A DNA stretch of 38,002 bases from Elusimicrobiota bacterium (GTDB lineage Bacteria > Elusimicrobiota > Elusimicrobia > 2-02-FULL-39-32). The notes beneath the pieces were generated by a model, which saw nothing but the letters and a program-made list of their open reading frames with translations, was not told the DNA's origin and did no database searches. The translations under genes were made by a program, and so were the position numbers. The DNA lies in the NCBI GenBank assembly GCA_021730935.1, contig JAKFYJ010000080.1:1-38002 (forward strand). The letters run 5' to 3'. This document shows positions 7,318 through 14,899 of this stretch, piece by piece (the first letter of the stretch is position 1; the number at the start of each line of letters is the position of its first letter).

Positions 7318-9056
7318 CAGTGCACCTGAATTTGATAAAGCTTTTTGTAATGGCCGTTCTTGAGGAGGAGATCGTCGTGCGTGCCTTCTTCAGTCACTTT
7401 CCCGTGTTCGATCACGACGATGCGGTCCGCGCGCCTCACGGTGGAGAGCCGGTGCGCCACCACCAGAACCGTGCGGTGTTCCATGAGGTGTTCCAGAGCT
7501 TCCTGAACCAATCTTTCAGATTCCGCGTCGAGCGATGAGGTTGCTTCGTCCAAAATTAAAATCGGAGGGTTCCTCAACACAGCGCGCGCGATGGAGAGTC
7601 TTTGCCTTTGTCCTCCGGAAAGCTTGATGCCGCGTTCCCCGATCATCGTGTCGTATCCGTTCGGGAGAGCCATGATGAAATCGTGCGCGTTCGCCACCTT
7701 GGCCGCCTCTATGATTTCTTTTCTTGCTTCGGGATCGTTCGGGTCCCGGATTTCAAATTTGCCATAGGCGATGTTATAAGCCACAGAGTCGTTGAACAGG
7801 ATCACATCCTGCGACACAATTCCGATCTGCCGTCTCAGAGATTCCATGGTGACGTCCCGGATGTCGACGCTGTCCACCGTGATGCTTCCGCCTTTGATGT
7901 CCATCAGGCGAGGCAAGAGATGAGTGATCGTCGTTTTTCCGGAGCCCGAAGAGCCGACCAGCGCCACCACTTCGCCGGAACAAATTTTTAGATTGATATG
8001 GTTCAGAACGGTCGGCCCTGTTCCATAGGCAAAAGTCACATTGTTATATTCGATCGCTTTCCTGAAAGGCTCCAGGGTTCCCGCTCCTGCCCGGTTCATG
8101 GTGGAAGGTTTTTCGTCCAGGAGTTCGAATATGCGTTCGGCGCAGGCCGCGCCCTGCTGGATCTGGGCGTTCACGCTGGTGAAATCTTTGACGGGTTTAT
8201 ACGCCGAGAAGGAAGCGGTCAGAAACGTAAAAAAACTGCCGATGGTCCAGTGCCCCGCGATCACGTCTCGGCCGCCATACCACAGCAAAAACACCGCCGC
8301 GAAAGAGCCCAAAAACTCCATCACGGGCGCGCCCAAAATGTCGGCCCTCACCCAGCGCATGTGGGCGGAATAATAATCATAATTGTCGCGCTTAAACCGA
8401 TCGATCTCGTCTTTTTCTTTGCCGAAAATTTTGGTCACGACATGGCCGCCGATCCCTTCATGGATGCTGGCAAAAAGGTCTGCCATCTCGATGTTGATGT
8501 CCCTCCCGGCCCGCCGCAGTTTCCGGCCCAGGATCGCCACTGGATAAGCGGCAATCGGGATGAGGAGGAGGGTCACAAAAGCGAATTTCCAGTTCAGGTA
8601 TATAATCGTGCCGATTAAAAACAGGAGCGTCAGTCCGTCCCGGATGATCTGCACCGGAACCTGCACCATGGCGATTTGAAGCGTGGTGGTGTCATTGGTG
8701 ACGCGGCTCATGAGTTTTCCGGTGCTGGTCTTGTGATAAAAATCGAGGGAGAGGTTTTGGAGGTGCTCATAAAGAGATTGCCTCACGTCCCGCACCACGG
8801 ATTGCCCCACATAGCTCATGAGATAATTCTGAAGATAAGCGAAAACGCCCTTGAAAAGATAAACCGCGGGGAATGCGATCGTGACATAAGCGAGCGTCTT
8901 CATGTCTTTGGCGATCAGCACATTGTCCATGACATAACGGATCAGCCAGACGGGAACCGTCGTCAAAAGCGCCACCATCGTCATGCAGGACCCCGCCAGG
9001 ACGAAGCGCGTCATATAAGGCTTCAAAAATGGGAATAATCTTTTATAGATTTTCAT
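7317..9056 (-). CDS. msbA: Lipid A export permease/ATP-binding protein MsbA
   Basis: A 579-residue half-transporter in which six membrane segments (about 1-300) are fused to an ABC ATPase. Walker A GSSGSGKT is at 368-375, the signature LSGGQ at 479-483, Walker B ILILDEA at 499-505, and the switch histidine lies in VVAHRLS. Length matches MsbA. It should act as a homodimer that flips lipid A-core across the inner membrane. Assignment among the type IV ABC exporters rests on position directly after lpxB, with which it overlaps by four bases (ATGA). Confidence 0.9.
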   Translation of the reverse strand: MKIYKRLFPFLKPYMTRFVLAGSCMTMVALLTTVPVWLIRYVMDNVLIAKDMKTLAYVTIAFPAVYLFKGVFAYLQNYLMSYVGQSVVRDVRQSLYEHLQNLSLDFYHKTSTGKLMSRVTNDTTTLQIAMVQVPVQIIRDGLTLLFLIGTIIYLNWKFAFVTLLLIPIAAYPVAILGRKLRRAGRDINIEMADLFASIHEGIGGHVVTKIFGKEKDEIDRFKRDNYDYYSAHMRWVRADILGAPVMEFLGSFAAVFLLWYGGRDVIAGHWTIGSFFTFLTASFSAYKPVKDFTSVNAQIQQGAACAERIFELLDEKPSTMNRAGAGTLEPFRKAIEYNNVTFAYGTGPTVLNHINLKICSGEVVALVGSSGSGKTTITHLLPRLMDIKGGSITVDSVDIRDVTMESLRRQIGIVSQDVILFNDSVAYNIAYGKFEIRDPNDPEARKEIIEAAKVANAHDFIMALPNGYDTMIGERGIKLSGGQRQRLSIARAVLRNPPILILDEATSSLDAESERLVQEALEHLMEHRTVLVVAHRLSTVRRADRIVVIEHGKVTEEGTHDDLLLKNGHYKKLYQIQVH

Positions 9057-10168
9057 AAATCCTTCAGGATCGCGGCGGCGGCCCGGTCATAGGCCCCAGG
9101 GAGTCCCAGCATGTTTCTCAATTTTATCAGTTCAGATCGGGTGCGTTCAAGGAGATTCGGGTCCGTGATATAGCCGGACGCGAGGCGCACGATCGTGGAA
9201 AGGTTCGCTTTATACTGCACGAGTTCCGGGACCACTTCCTTGCCGCTCAAAATGTTGGCCATGGTGATATAGGGCACTTTGATGATGGCGCGCGCGATCA
9301 GATAGGTCAGCCAGGACATGCGGTACATCACGATCATGGGGATGCCGAACAGCGCGTTTTCCAGAGTCGCCGTGCCGGAAGCCGTCAGGCAAAAATCCAG
9401 AGACAGCCGTTCCTCATATCCCCCGCTCCGCACAAACTTGATGTCGGTCCCTTTCAGATATTTTTTATAGAGCGAATCCTCGATCGCGTCCACGGCGAAA
9501 AGTATGCCTTCAAGATTATTGAATTTTTTCTTCAAGGACTCATAACTCCGGATCATCAGAGGCAGGTGGCGCGAAATTTCCTTGGCGCGGGAACCCGGCA
9601 TGAGCCCCATTCGGACGGACCCGCCTTCATTTTTTTTATGCTGAACGCTTTTCCCCACCCGCTCGATCAGTTCCATGATGGGGTGCCCCACGAACTCGAC
9701 AGGAATGCCGTGTTCTTTATAAAGTTTTTCTTCGAACGGAAAAATCACGATCATCTTGGTGACGCTTTCTTTGAGGCGCTGGATGCGCCACCTGCGGCTG
9801 GCCCAAACCTGGGGACTCACGAAATAATAGACCGGGATCCCTTCCTTTTTCGCCTTGTGCGCGATGTGGATGTTAAAACCATAATAATCGATGCAGATGA
9901 CCGCGTCCGCTTCTTTTTTTTCGAGGATCGGGAAAACAGTTTTGAGAAGAAAACTTTTGAGATTAAAATATTGTTTGATGGGCTTGGTGAAGCCGGAAAT
10001 GTCGAGCCCCACCATATCGCGAAGAAATTTTTGAGCCACGCTTTTCAATCGGATGCCGCCCAGGGCCGTCACTTCAAGGTCCGGCAGGGTTTTTCGGAGG
10101 GATTTCACAAGAGATTCCCCGTGCAGGTCTCCGGAATAATCCCCCGCCGATATCAAAATGCGTTTCAT
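9053..10168 (-). CDS. lpxB: Lipid-A-disaccharide synthase
   Basis: A 371-residue GT19 glycosyltransferase that condenses UDP-2,3-diacylglucosamine with lipid X to give the tetraacyl disaccharide. The N-terminus MKRILISAGDYSGDLHG, the central YFVSPQVWASRRWRI (a variant of the usual SPQVWAWR), FVGHP, LMPGSRAKEI and the donor-site SGTATLENAL are all characteristic. Length is normal. It is a peripheral inner-membrane enzyme. The gene starts 14 bases after the Gfo/Idh gene. LpxK and KdtA, the usual next steps, are not found in this window. Confidence 0.95.
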   Translation of the reverse strand: MKRILISAGDYSGDLHGESLVKSLRKTLPDLEVTALGGIRLKSVAQKFLRDMVGLDISGFTKPIKQYFNLKSFLLKTVFPILEKKEADAVICIDYYGFNIHIAHKAKKEGIPVYYFVSPQVWASRRWRIQRLKESVTKMIVIFPFEEKLYKEHGIPVEFVGHPIMELIERVGKSVQHKKNEGGSVRMGLMPGSRAKEISRHLPLMIRSYESLKKKFNNLEGILFAVDAIEDSLYKKYLKGTDIKFVRSGGYEERLSLDFCLTASGTATLENALFGIPMIVMYRMSWLTYLIARAIIKVPYITMANILSGKEVVPELVQYKANLSTIVRLASGYITDPNLLERTRSELIKLRNMLGLPGAYDRAAAAILKDL

Positions 10169-10182
10169 CGCTTGAGGTTCCC

Positions 10183-11124
10183 TTATTCCGGGACTGGGTG
10201 GAGGTGGAGCTGGTCCAGAATTTCCTTGCCGAGTTCAAGAGCGTCCCGCCCGTGCTCTCCGCTGACGTGGGGCTTTTTCCCCTCTTCGACGCATTCGAGG
10301 AAATGTTTCAGCTCGAGCTTGAGCGGCTCGTCCACATGGAGTTTGGGTTTGATGATTTCAATGTCCGTGAAACTCTTCACCTGGGCCTTTTTCTTTTTAT
10401 AGATCTTCAGGTCTTTCCGCGCGTAATCGACGGAAATATAAGCGTCGGACTGGAAAATTCGGATCTTGCGGTATTGTTCCAGCGATATCCTGGAAGCGGA
10501 GAGGTCCACGATGCACCCATTCTCAAAGCGCAGGCGGCACTTGGCGATGTCTTCGTGCTCGGTGAGCACTTTCGCGCCGAAAGCTTCAAGGCTTTTCACT
10601 TTGGAGCCCACGAGATACAAAACAATGTCCAGGTCATGGATCATCAAATCCAGCACCACGCCGATGTGCGAAGTTCGGGGATCATACGGCCCGAGGCGGT
10701 TCACTTCTATAAATTTGGGCTCTTTTATATATTTGTGCGCTTCAATGACCGCCGGGTTGAACCGTTCCACATGTCCCACCTGCAGGATCAGGTTCTTCTC
10801 CTGCGCGATCCGGACCAGCTCCTCGGCCTGCTGAACGTCTTCGGTGAGCGGCTTTTCGATGAGGCAATGGATGCCGGCTTCAAGACAGTCTTTCCCGATT
10901 TGATAATGGAGGGGCGTGGGGACCGCAATCACCACTGCCTGGACTTTCCCGAACAGCTCTTTGTAATAGCTGAAAGGCGTGGTCTTGAGGTTTTTGGCGA
11001 TCAGCTTTGCCCGCTTTTCGTCCATGTCCACGATGCCCTTGAGCTTGGACCCCTGGATCTCTGTTAGGATTCGCGCGTGATGCTGTCCCAAATGCCCCAC
11101 TCCGATGACGGCTGTTTCGATCAT
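10183..11124 (-). CDS. Gfo/Idh/MocA-family oxidoreductase in the lipid A operon (GnnA-like by position)
   Basis: A 313-residue NAD(P)-dependent sugar dehydrogenase. The dinucleotide fold is marked by VIGVGHLGQHH (residues 6-16), and the family motif EKPLTE follows at about 95-100; GHVERFNPA and LMIHDLDIVLYL belong to the catalytic domain. Gfo/Idh genes at this position, between lpxI or lpxA and lpxB, occur in several phyla. In Acidithiobacillus the equivalent gene gnnA oxidises UDP-GlcNAc at C3 so that GnnB can add an amino group, giving an amide-linked lipid A. No GnnB-type aminotransferase lies nearby, so the GnnA role is only a hypothesis. An AGG lies just before the ATG at 11124. Confidence 0.85.
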   Translation of the reverse strand: MIETAVIGVGHLGQHHARILTEIQGSKLKGIVDMDEKRAKLIAKNLKTTPFSYYKELFGKVQAVVIAVPTPLHYQIGKDCLEAGIHCLIEKPLTEDVQQAEELVRIAQEKNLILQVGHVERFNPAVIEAHKYIKEPKFIEVNRLGPYDPRTSHIGVVLDLMIHDLDIVLYLVGSKVKSLEAFGAKVLTEHEDIAKCRLRFENGCIVDLSASRISLEQYRKIRIFQSDAYISVDYARKDLKIYKKKKAQVKSFTDIEIIKPKLHVDEPLKLELKHFLECVEEGKKPHVSGEHGRDALELGKEILDQLHLHPVPE

Positions 11125-11148
11125 ATCCTTTCGTCCTTTAATTGTTTG

Positions 11149-11991
11149 TCATCGACAATGATAATCTTCTTCATAAATCGGAATTTTCTCGAGCACGATC
11201 TGGGCTCCAAGCTCGTTCGGAAACTCTCCCAGGGATTCCGCGTCCGGCCCTTCGGGGAGTGAACGGTCTTTTTTCACGACTTTGAGGCAGTTTTGTTCGT
11301 CTTGCCTGATTTCGGGATAGATCTGGTCTGCCGGCACGAACCCTTTCGTTTGGGCGAATTTTTTGAGAGGGGGCCTGTGATCTCCGGTGATGGGGGTGAC
11401 CTGATTAAAAATAGTCATGCCTTTGACATGCATCACCGCAACATCCAACGGATATAATGTGATCTCGAGCGGCGCGGCGGCGCTCTCGGAGCTGGATCCA
11501 TAGATGAGGACATTGGGCGTCTGAAGGCCCGTCAAAGTGGTCTTCAAAAGGCCGGGATCATATGAAAGCTTGTATCTGTTCTCCTGCCCGTTCATCCGGA
11601 TCAGGATTTCCTTGTCCCCCTTTTTCTTCAGCCACTCGTCATGGATTTCAATGCGGGATCTCGACTGCAGGATCGCGTCCGCGCAATCTCCCTCCTCGCC
11701 CTTCTTCAGATAATACCCTTCGATGTCGACCGCCAGTTTGTTTCCCTCAACGGTCCTCCTGGTTTTCAATTCGGAGACGGAATCGCAGGAATCTCCGGCC
11801 ATGGCGGAAAGGAACACGACAGGAATTCTTTTGCCGCCTTCGATCAGCCGGAACAGCGACAAACTCACGGTTTTCGGGACCATGAATTCAGCGCCCTGAA
11901 CATCAAACTGCGGTTTCGGACTCGGCGTTTCAGCGTGAAGGTTTATAAAAAGGGACATGCAAAGGAGGGTTGCGAAGGAAATCTTGATCAT
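11149..11991 (-). CDS. Secreted protein of unknown function with four mature-region cysteines
   Basis: A 280-residue protein I do not recognise. The first 20 residues form a clear Sec signal peptide (MIKISFATLLCMSLFINLHA, with likely cleavage before ETPSP), so it should be periplasmic or surface exposed. No lipobox is present. The mature part has four cysteines (in GDSCDS, EGDCAD, QNCLK and the C-terminal YHCR), enough for two disulfide bonds. It is rich in beta-type segments and has no membrane helix. Its ATG is four bases after the PIN toxin stop, and the Gfo/Idh gene follows 24 bases downstream, so it is co-transcribed with both. No function is proposed. Confidence 0.75.
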   Translation of the reverse strand: MIKISFATLLCMSLFINLHAETPSPKPQFDVQGAEFMVPKTVSLSLFRLIEGGKRIPVVFLSAMAGDSCDSVSELKTRRTVEGNKLAVDIEGYYLKKGEEGDCADAILQSRSRIEIHDEWLKKKGDKEILIRMNGQENRYKLSYDPGLLKTTLTGLQTPNVLIYGSSSESAAAPLEITLYPLDVAVMHVKGMTIFNQVTPITGDHRPPLKKFAQTKGFVPADQIYPEIRQDEQNCLKVVKKDRSLPEGPDAESLGEFPNELGAQIVLEKIPIYEEDYHCR

Positions 11992-11995
11992 ATTT

Positions 11996-12427
11996 TTAAC
12001 CCAACCTCGGCAATGAGTCCCAGAATGTCCTGGGGGTCATAATCTTTATGTTTCCGGCGTGCTCAAGGTCCAGAAGATCTTTGTCCCAAGAAAGGATGAC
12101 ATCTGCTTTGACGGCAAACGCCAATTCCAAAACATGACGGTCTGTCAGGTCTCTTAAAGGAATGTTTTTGGGCAACAATGTTTGTTTGTCTTTCAGTTTC
12201 AAAATTTGCGCCTTTTCCAGAACGATGGAAATTAAGCGCGCCGTGTCATAAGAGCCCAATTTCAGTTTTAGAACACAATTTTTTTTAAATTCGTTCAATA
12301 TTTCCTGCGAAACATAGGCTGTCTCATGTTCCATGACATAATCATAAACTTCCCTTGAGAAGCTTGGACCATAGGCCGGTTTATAAAATGCCGCGATGAG
12401 GACGCTGGTGTCAAAAACAATCTTCAA
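11996..12427 (-). CDS. PIN-domain toxin (VapC-like ribonuclease) of a toxin-antitoxin pair
   Basis: A 143-residue PIN-domain protein. The acidic metal-binding residues are visible: Asp6 in VFDTSVL, Glu46 in ILNEFKK, Asp96 in LTDRHVLELA, and Asp115/Asp117 in SWDKDLLDL. The order and spacing fit the PIN subfamily annotated as putative toxin of a toxin-antitoxin system. These proteins cleave RNA with Mg2+ or Mn2+. It is encoded six bases after a ribbon-helix-helix antitoxin, the usual antitoxin-first order. The call is firm; the RNA target is unknown. Its position inside a lipid A operon is unusual. Confidence 0.9.
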   Translation of the reverse strand: MKIVFDTSVLIAAFYKPAYGPSFSREVYDYVMEHETAYVSQEILNEFKKNCVLKLKLGSYDTARLISIVLEKAQILKLKDKQTLLPKNIPLRDLTDRHVLELAFAVKADVILSWDKDLLDLEHAGNIKIMTPRTFWDSLPRLG

Positions 12428-12433
12428 GAGCGG

Positions 12434-12661
12434 TCAGTGTTTATGGATCGTCTTGACCAGTTCCGCCTCGGACGCGATGCCGAGCTTTTGAACATGAAGC
12501 GTAAAGCTTTTTCTCACGTCTTCGAGCTCTTCTTTGTAAAGGTAATTCCTCAAGGCTTCCCGGGTGATTTCAGAAACCGTGAGAGCGTGCTTTTTGCAAA
12601 ACCGGTTCGTCTCTTTGACCAAGTCCTCAGGCAAACTGACCGTAATGGGTTTTCGGCTCAT
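12434..12661 (-). CDS. Ribbon-helix-helix antitoxin (CopG/Arc-like)
   Basis: A 75-residue protein whose N-terminal half (KPITVSLPEDLVKETNRFCKK, then TVSEITREALRNYL) is a classic ribbon-helix-helix DNA-binding domain. The C-terminal half is probably the toxin-binding tail. The ATG at 12661 has GGAGG seven bases upstream. A near-consensus promoter and a 19-base palindrome lie directly upstream, the standard arrangement for autorepression by the antitoxin or the toxin-antitoxin complex. The PIN toxin follows after six bases. Confidence 0.9.
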   Translation of the reverse strand: MSRKPITVSLPEDLVKETNRFCKKHALTVSEITREALRNYLYKEELEDVRKSFTLHVQKLGIASEAELVKTIHKH

Positions 12662-12677
12662 CGCTCACCTCCTATAG

Positions 12678-12696
12678 TGTATGATATTATCATACA
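12678..12696 (-). promoter_or_regulatory. Palindromic operator of the toxin-antitoxin module
   Basis: TGTATGATATTATCATACA (as read on the + strand) is a perfect 9+1+9 inverted repeat. It covers the -10 box of the antitoxin promoter and ends 17 bases before the antitoxin ATG. Ribbon-helix-helix dimers bind such short palindromes, so this is probably the autorepression site. Binding itself is inferred. Confidence 0.7.
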
Positions 12697-12717
12697 GTGA
12701 CTTTGCCGGCTTGTCAA
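12689..12717 (-). promoter_or_regulatory. Strong sigma70-type promoter of the toxin-antitoxin module
   Basis: On the - strand TTGACA (12717-12712) is a perfect -35 box, followed after 17 bases by TATGAT (12694-12689), a five-of-six match to the -10 consensus. Transcription would start near 12682, giving a leader of about 20 bases that contains the GGAGG site. No terminator is visible downstream, so it could also drive the secreted protein, Gfo/Idh, lpxB, msbA and later genes. Confidence 0.75.
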
Positions 12718-12740
12718 GGCCTCGAGTCGGAATGCCGCGG

Positions 12741-13556
12741 TTATTGCTCCCACGCCACGATGCAAATGTTGTTTTTGTTCGCCTTCTCCAAAATGGCGTC
12801 TTTTTCCAGCATCAGGGTTTTATGGGCTTCCACGGCGAGAAGCCGGGCTTTGCACTCGATCATGACATTGATCGTCCCCATTCCAACGACCGGGACATCA
12901 AAACGCATGTCCTGATTGGGCTTGGAAGATTTCACGATGATCACGCCTTCTCCCCCGATCTTAGCGCCTCTTCGGATGCACTCATCGGTGCCTTCAAGCG
13001 CTTCCACGGCCACCGCGGCGCGCTTCCGCACCACCACGGTTTGGCCCAGATCCAGAGCGGCGAGGCCTTTGGCCATCTTGATTCCGAATTCGATGCTTCG
13101 CTGTTCGGCGTCATTGGGTTTGGACTTTGTGAGGATGCCCGGTTCCGGGAGCAAATGCGACAAAAATGTGGTGGAAGGGAGCAGATGAATCCCGTCTTTC
13201 AGAAGCTCATTGGCGACTCCGCCCAAAATGGAATCGGCTCTCCGGTCTTTGATTTTGAAAAGGAGTGAAGCGGCCCGAAGGTCCGGGATGATGTCGGAAA
13301 AAATGTGTGTGTGCTCCACTTTCCCAGCCATGGCGGCTTCCGTCACATTTTCTTTTTTGAGCGCCTGGATGATCGAGTCCAGTTTTCCGACGGAAATCGT
13401 GTGGATGGCCTTGGCATAAGGGCTCAAATCCTCGTCCATCTCTTCCTTGAGGGCGATCACCACCAGCTCACGGTTATGCCGTGCAGTTTCCTGCGCGAAG
13501 ATGAGAGGAAATTTGCCTTTCCCGGCAATCAGGCCGATCGGAGATGAGGAGCTCAC
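12741..13556 (-). CDS. lpxI: UDP-2,3-diacylglucosamine pyrophosphatase LpxI
   Basis: A 271-residue protein of the LpxI (DUF1009) family, which hydrolyses UDP-2,3-diacylglucosamine to lipid X and UMP, the step before LpxB. The N-terminus PIGLIAGKGKFPLIFA, the segment GKVEHTHIFSD, the RRADSILGGVA motif and the C-terminal half with LDLGQTVVVRKRAAVAVEA and GGEGVIIVKSSKPNQD are typical. LpxI replaces the unrelated LpxH found in enteric bacteria. The start overlaps the lpxA stop by four bases (ATGA). It is the last gene before the 79-base gap and the inserted toxin-antitoxin pair. Confidence 0.94.
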   Translation of the reverse strand: MSSSSPIGLIAGKGKFPLIFAQETARHNRELVVIALKEEMDEDLSPYAKAIHTISVGKLDSIIQALKKENVTEAAMAGKVEHTHIFSDIIPDLRAASLLFKIKDRRADSILGGVANELLKDGIHLLPSTTFLSHLLPEPGILTKSKPNDAEQRSIEFGIKMAKGLAALDLGQTVVVRKRAAVAVEALEGTDECIRRGAKIGGEGVIIVKSSKPNQDMRFDVPVVGMGTINVMIECKARLLAVEAHKTLMLEKDAILEKANKNNICIVAWEQ

Positions 13557-14413
13557 CAGGTTTGAGATGCGCTTGTTTCGGCTTTAAGTTTCGGGCGGCA
13601 GAGGCCGCGCTCGGAGGCGGAGACGAATTTCAGGAAATCCTGCACATAAGGGTCTTTGGATTTTTCCGAATCCATCTGCTTCATGATCTGTTTGATGGTC
13701 CCTTTGGAGAAGAAAATCTTTTTATACGCCCGTTTGAGCGCGTCGATGGATTCTTTGGAGACATGTCTGCGTTTCAGGCCTTCCGAGTTGAGCCCCACGA
13801 TCCTGGCTCTGTCGCCCCACACCGTGCAGAAAGGCGGCACGTCCATCGGCACCATGGCTCCGGCTCCGATCATCGCCATCTTGCCGATTTTCACGAACTG
13901 GTGAATGCCGGAGAGCCCTCCGACGATCGTCCCCATTCCGATGGTCACATGCCCCGCGATCGCGACAGAGTTCGCCAAAATGACCTCGTCTTCAATCACG
14001 CAGTCGTGAGCCACATGCGAATAAGCCATAAAAAGGCACCGTTTCCCGATCCTCGTTTCGCCGCTGGCGGCAGTTCCGCGGTTGAGGGTCGCGCATTCTC
14101 GGATGATGGTCCCGTCTCCGACGACGATTTTGGTTTTTTCGCCGCGGTATTTCAAATCCTGGGGCGCGGTCCCGATCATGGCCTGGGAAAAAATTTTGCA
14201 GGAAGCGCCGATCTCGGCATATTCGATCACGGCATGAGCTCCGATGGAAGTTTCCGGCCCGATTTTGGTGTCCGGGCCAATCACGGCATAAGGCCCGATT
14301 TCAACTGAGGGATGAATTTGGGCGGAAGGGTGAATGACCGCCGTGGGATGGACTAAAACTTTATCCGAGCCGCGGTCAGGCGACTCAACGGTGAACCTTG
14401 GGCTCTCGGACAT
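13553..14413 (-). CDS. lpxA: UDP-N-acetylglucosamine O-acyltransferase LpxA
   Basis: A 286-residue left-handed beta-helix acyltransferase with hexapeptide repeats, catalysing the first step of lipid A synthesis. The catalytic segment SHVAHDC carries His133 and His136 (His122 and His125 in E. coli), IHQF carries His171, and GLNSEGLKRRHV is the family signature. By hand alignment the acyl-chain ruler position, Gly173 in E. coli, is Ala184 here. The protein has roughly a dozen extra residues at the N-terminus before VHPTAVIHP. Spacing to fabZ is seven bases. It is a cytoplasmic trimer in known homologues. Confidence 0.96.
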   Translation of the reverse strand: MSESPRFTVESPDRGSDKVLVHPTAVIHPSAQIHPSVEIGPYAVIGPDTKIGPETSIGAHAVIEYAEIGASCKIFSQAMIGTAPQDLKYRGEKTKIVVGDGTIIRECATLNRGTAASGETRIGKRCLFMAYSHVAHDCVIEDEVILANSVAIAGHVTIGMGTIVGGLSGIHQFVKIGKMAMIGAGAMVPMDVPPFCTVWGDRARIVGLNSEGLKRRHVSKESIDALKRAYKKIFFSKGTIKQIMKQMDSEKSKDPYVQDFLKFVSASERGLCRPKLKAETSASQTW

Positions 14414-14420
14414 GAAAACC

Positions 14421-14891
14421 TTATTTATCGACGAGCGCGAATGTGAATTCCGTCTCTGTGGCCAGGTCCTTGCCCACTCGGGCTTCGCCCTTGACCCGTC
14501 CCGCGCGTCCGCCGGCCTTGAGCACTTCTATGTGAAGTTCAAGGAGATCGCCGGGCACGACGGGCCGTCTGAATTTGGTTTCGCCAAGGCCCATGAAGAA
14601 GGCGAGCTTGTTGGCATATTCCGGACGGGAAAGAAAAATGGCGCAGGCGGTCTGGGCGAGCGCTTCCACGATCAAGACGCCGGGCATGATGGGGTGCCCC
14701 GGGAAATGTCCCTGGAAAAACCACTCGTTCATGGACACGCACTTGATGCCGATGGCGCGCTTGGATTCTTCCATGACATTCACGCGGTCAATGAGCAGAA
14801 AGGGATAACGATGCGGAATCGCTTTCTGGATTTCTTCGATATTTAAAACTCGGACGGGAGCGGCTGTTTCGGGCGTTGGATTTTCGGGCAT
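14421..14891 (-). CDS. fabZ: 3-hydroxyacyl-[acyl-carrier-protein] dehydratase FabZ
   Basis: A 156-residue hot-dog-fold dehydratase of type II fatty-acid synthesis. The motif IPHRYPFLLIDRV is at about 25-37, and the catalytic His62 and Glu76 lie in GHFPGHPIMPGVLIVEA. The ATG at 14891 is chosen because AGGA lies just upstream and the protein then has family length; the same frame is open further into lpxC but encodes no recognisable protein there. The gene begins eight bases after the lpxC stop. FabZ and the Lpx enzymes compete for 3-hydroxyacyl-ACP, which explains the pairing. LpxC and FabZ are fused in Bacteroidetes; here they are separate. Confidence 0.95.
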   Translation of the reverse strand: MPENPTPETAAPVRVLNIEEIQKAIPHRYPFLLIDRVNVMEESKRAIGIKCVSMNEWFFQGHFPGHPIMPGVLIVEALAQTACAIFLSRPEYANKLAFFMGLGETKFRRPVVPGDLLELHIEVLKAGGRAGRVKGEARVGKDLATETEFTFALVDK

Positions 14892-14899
14892 ATTTTCCT

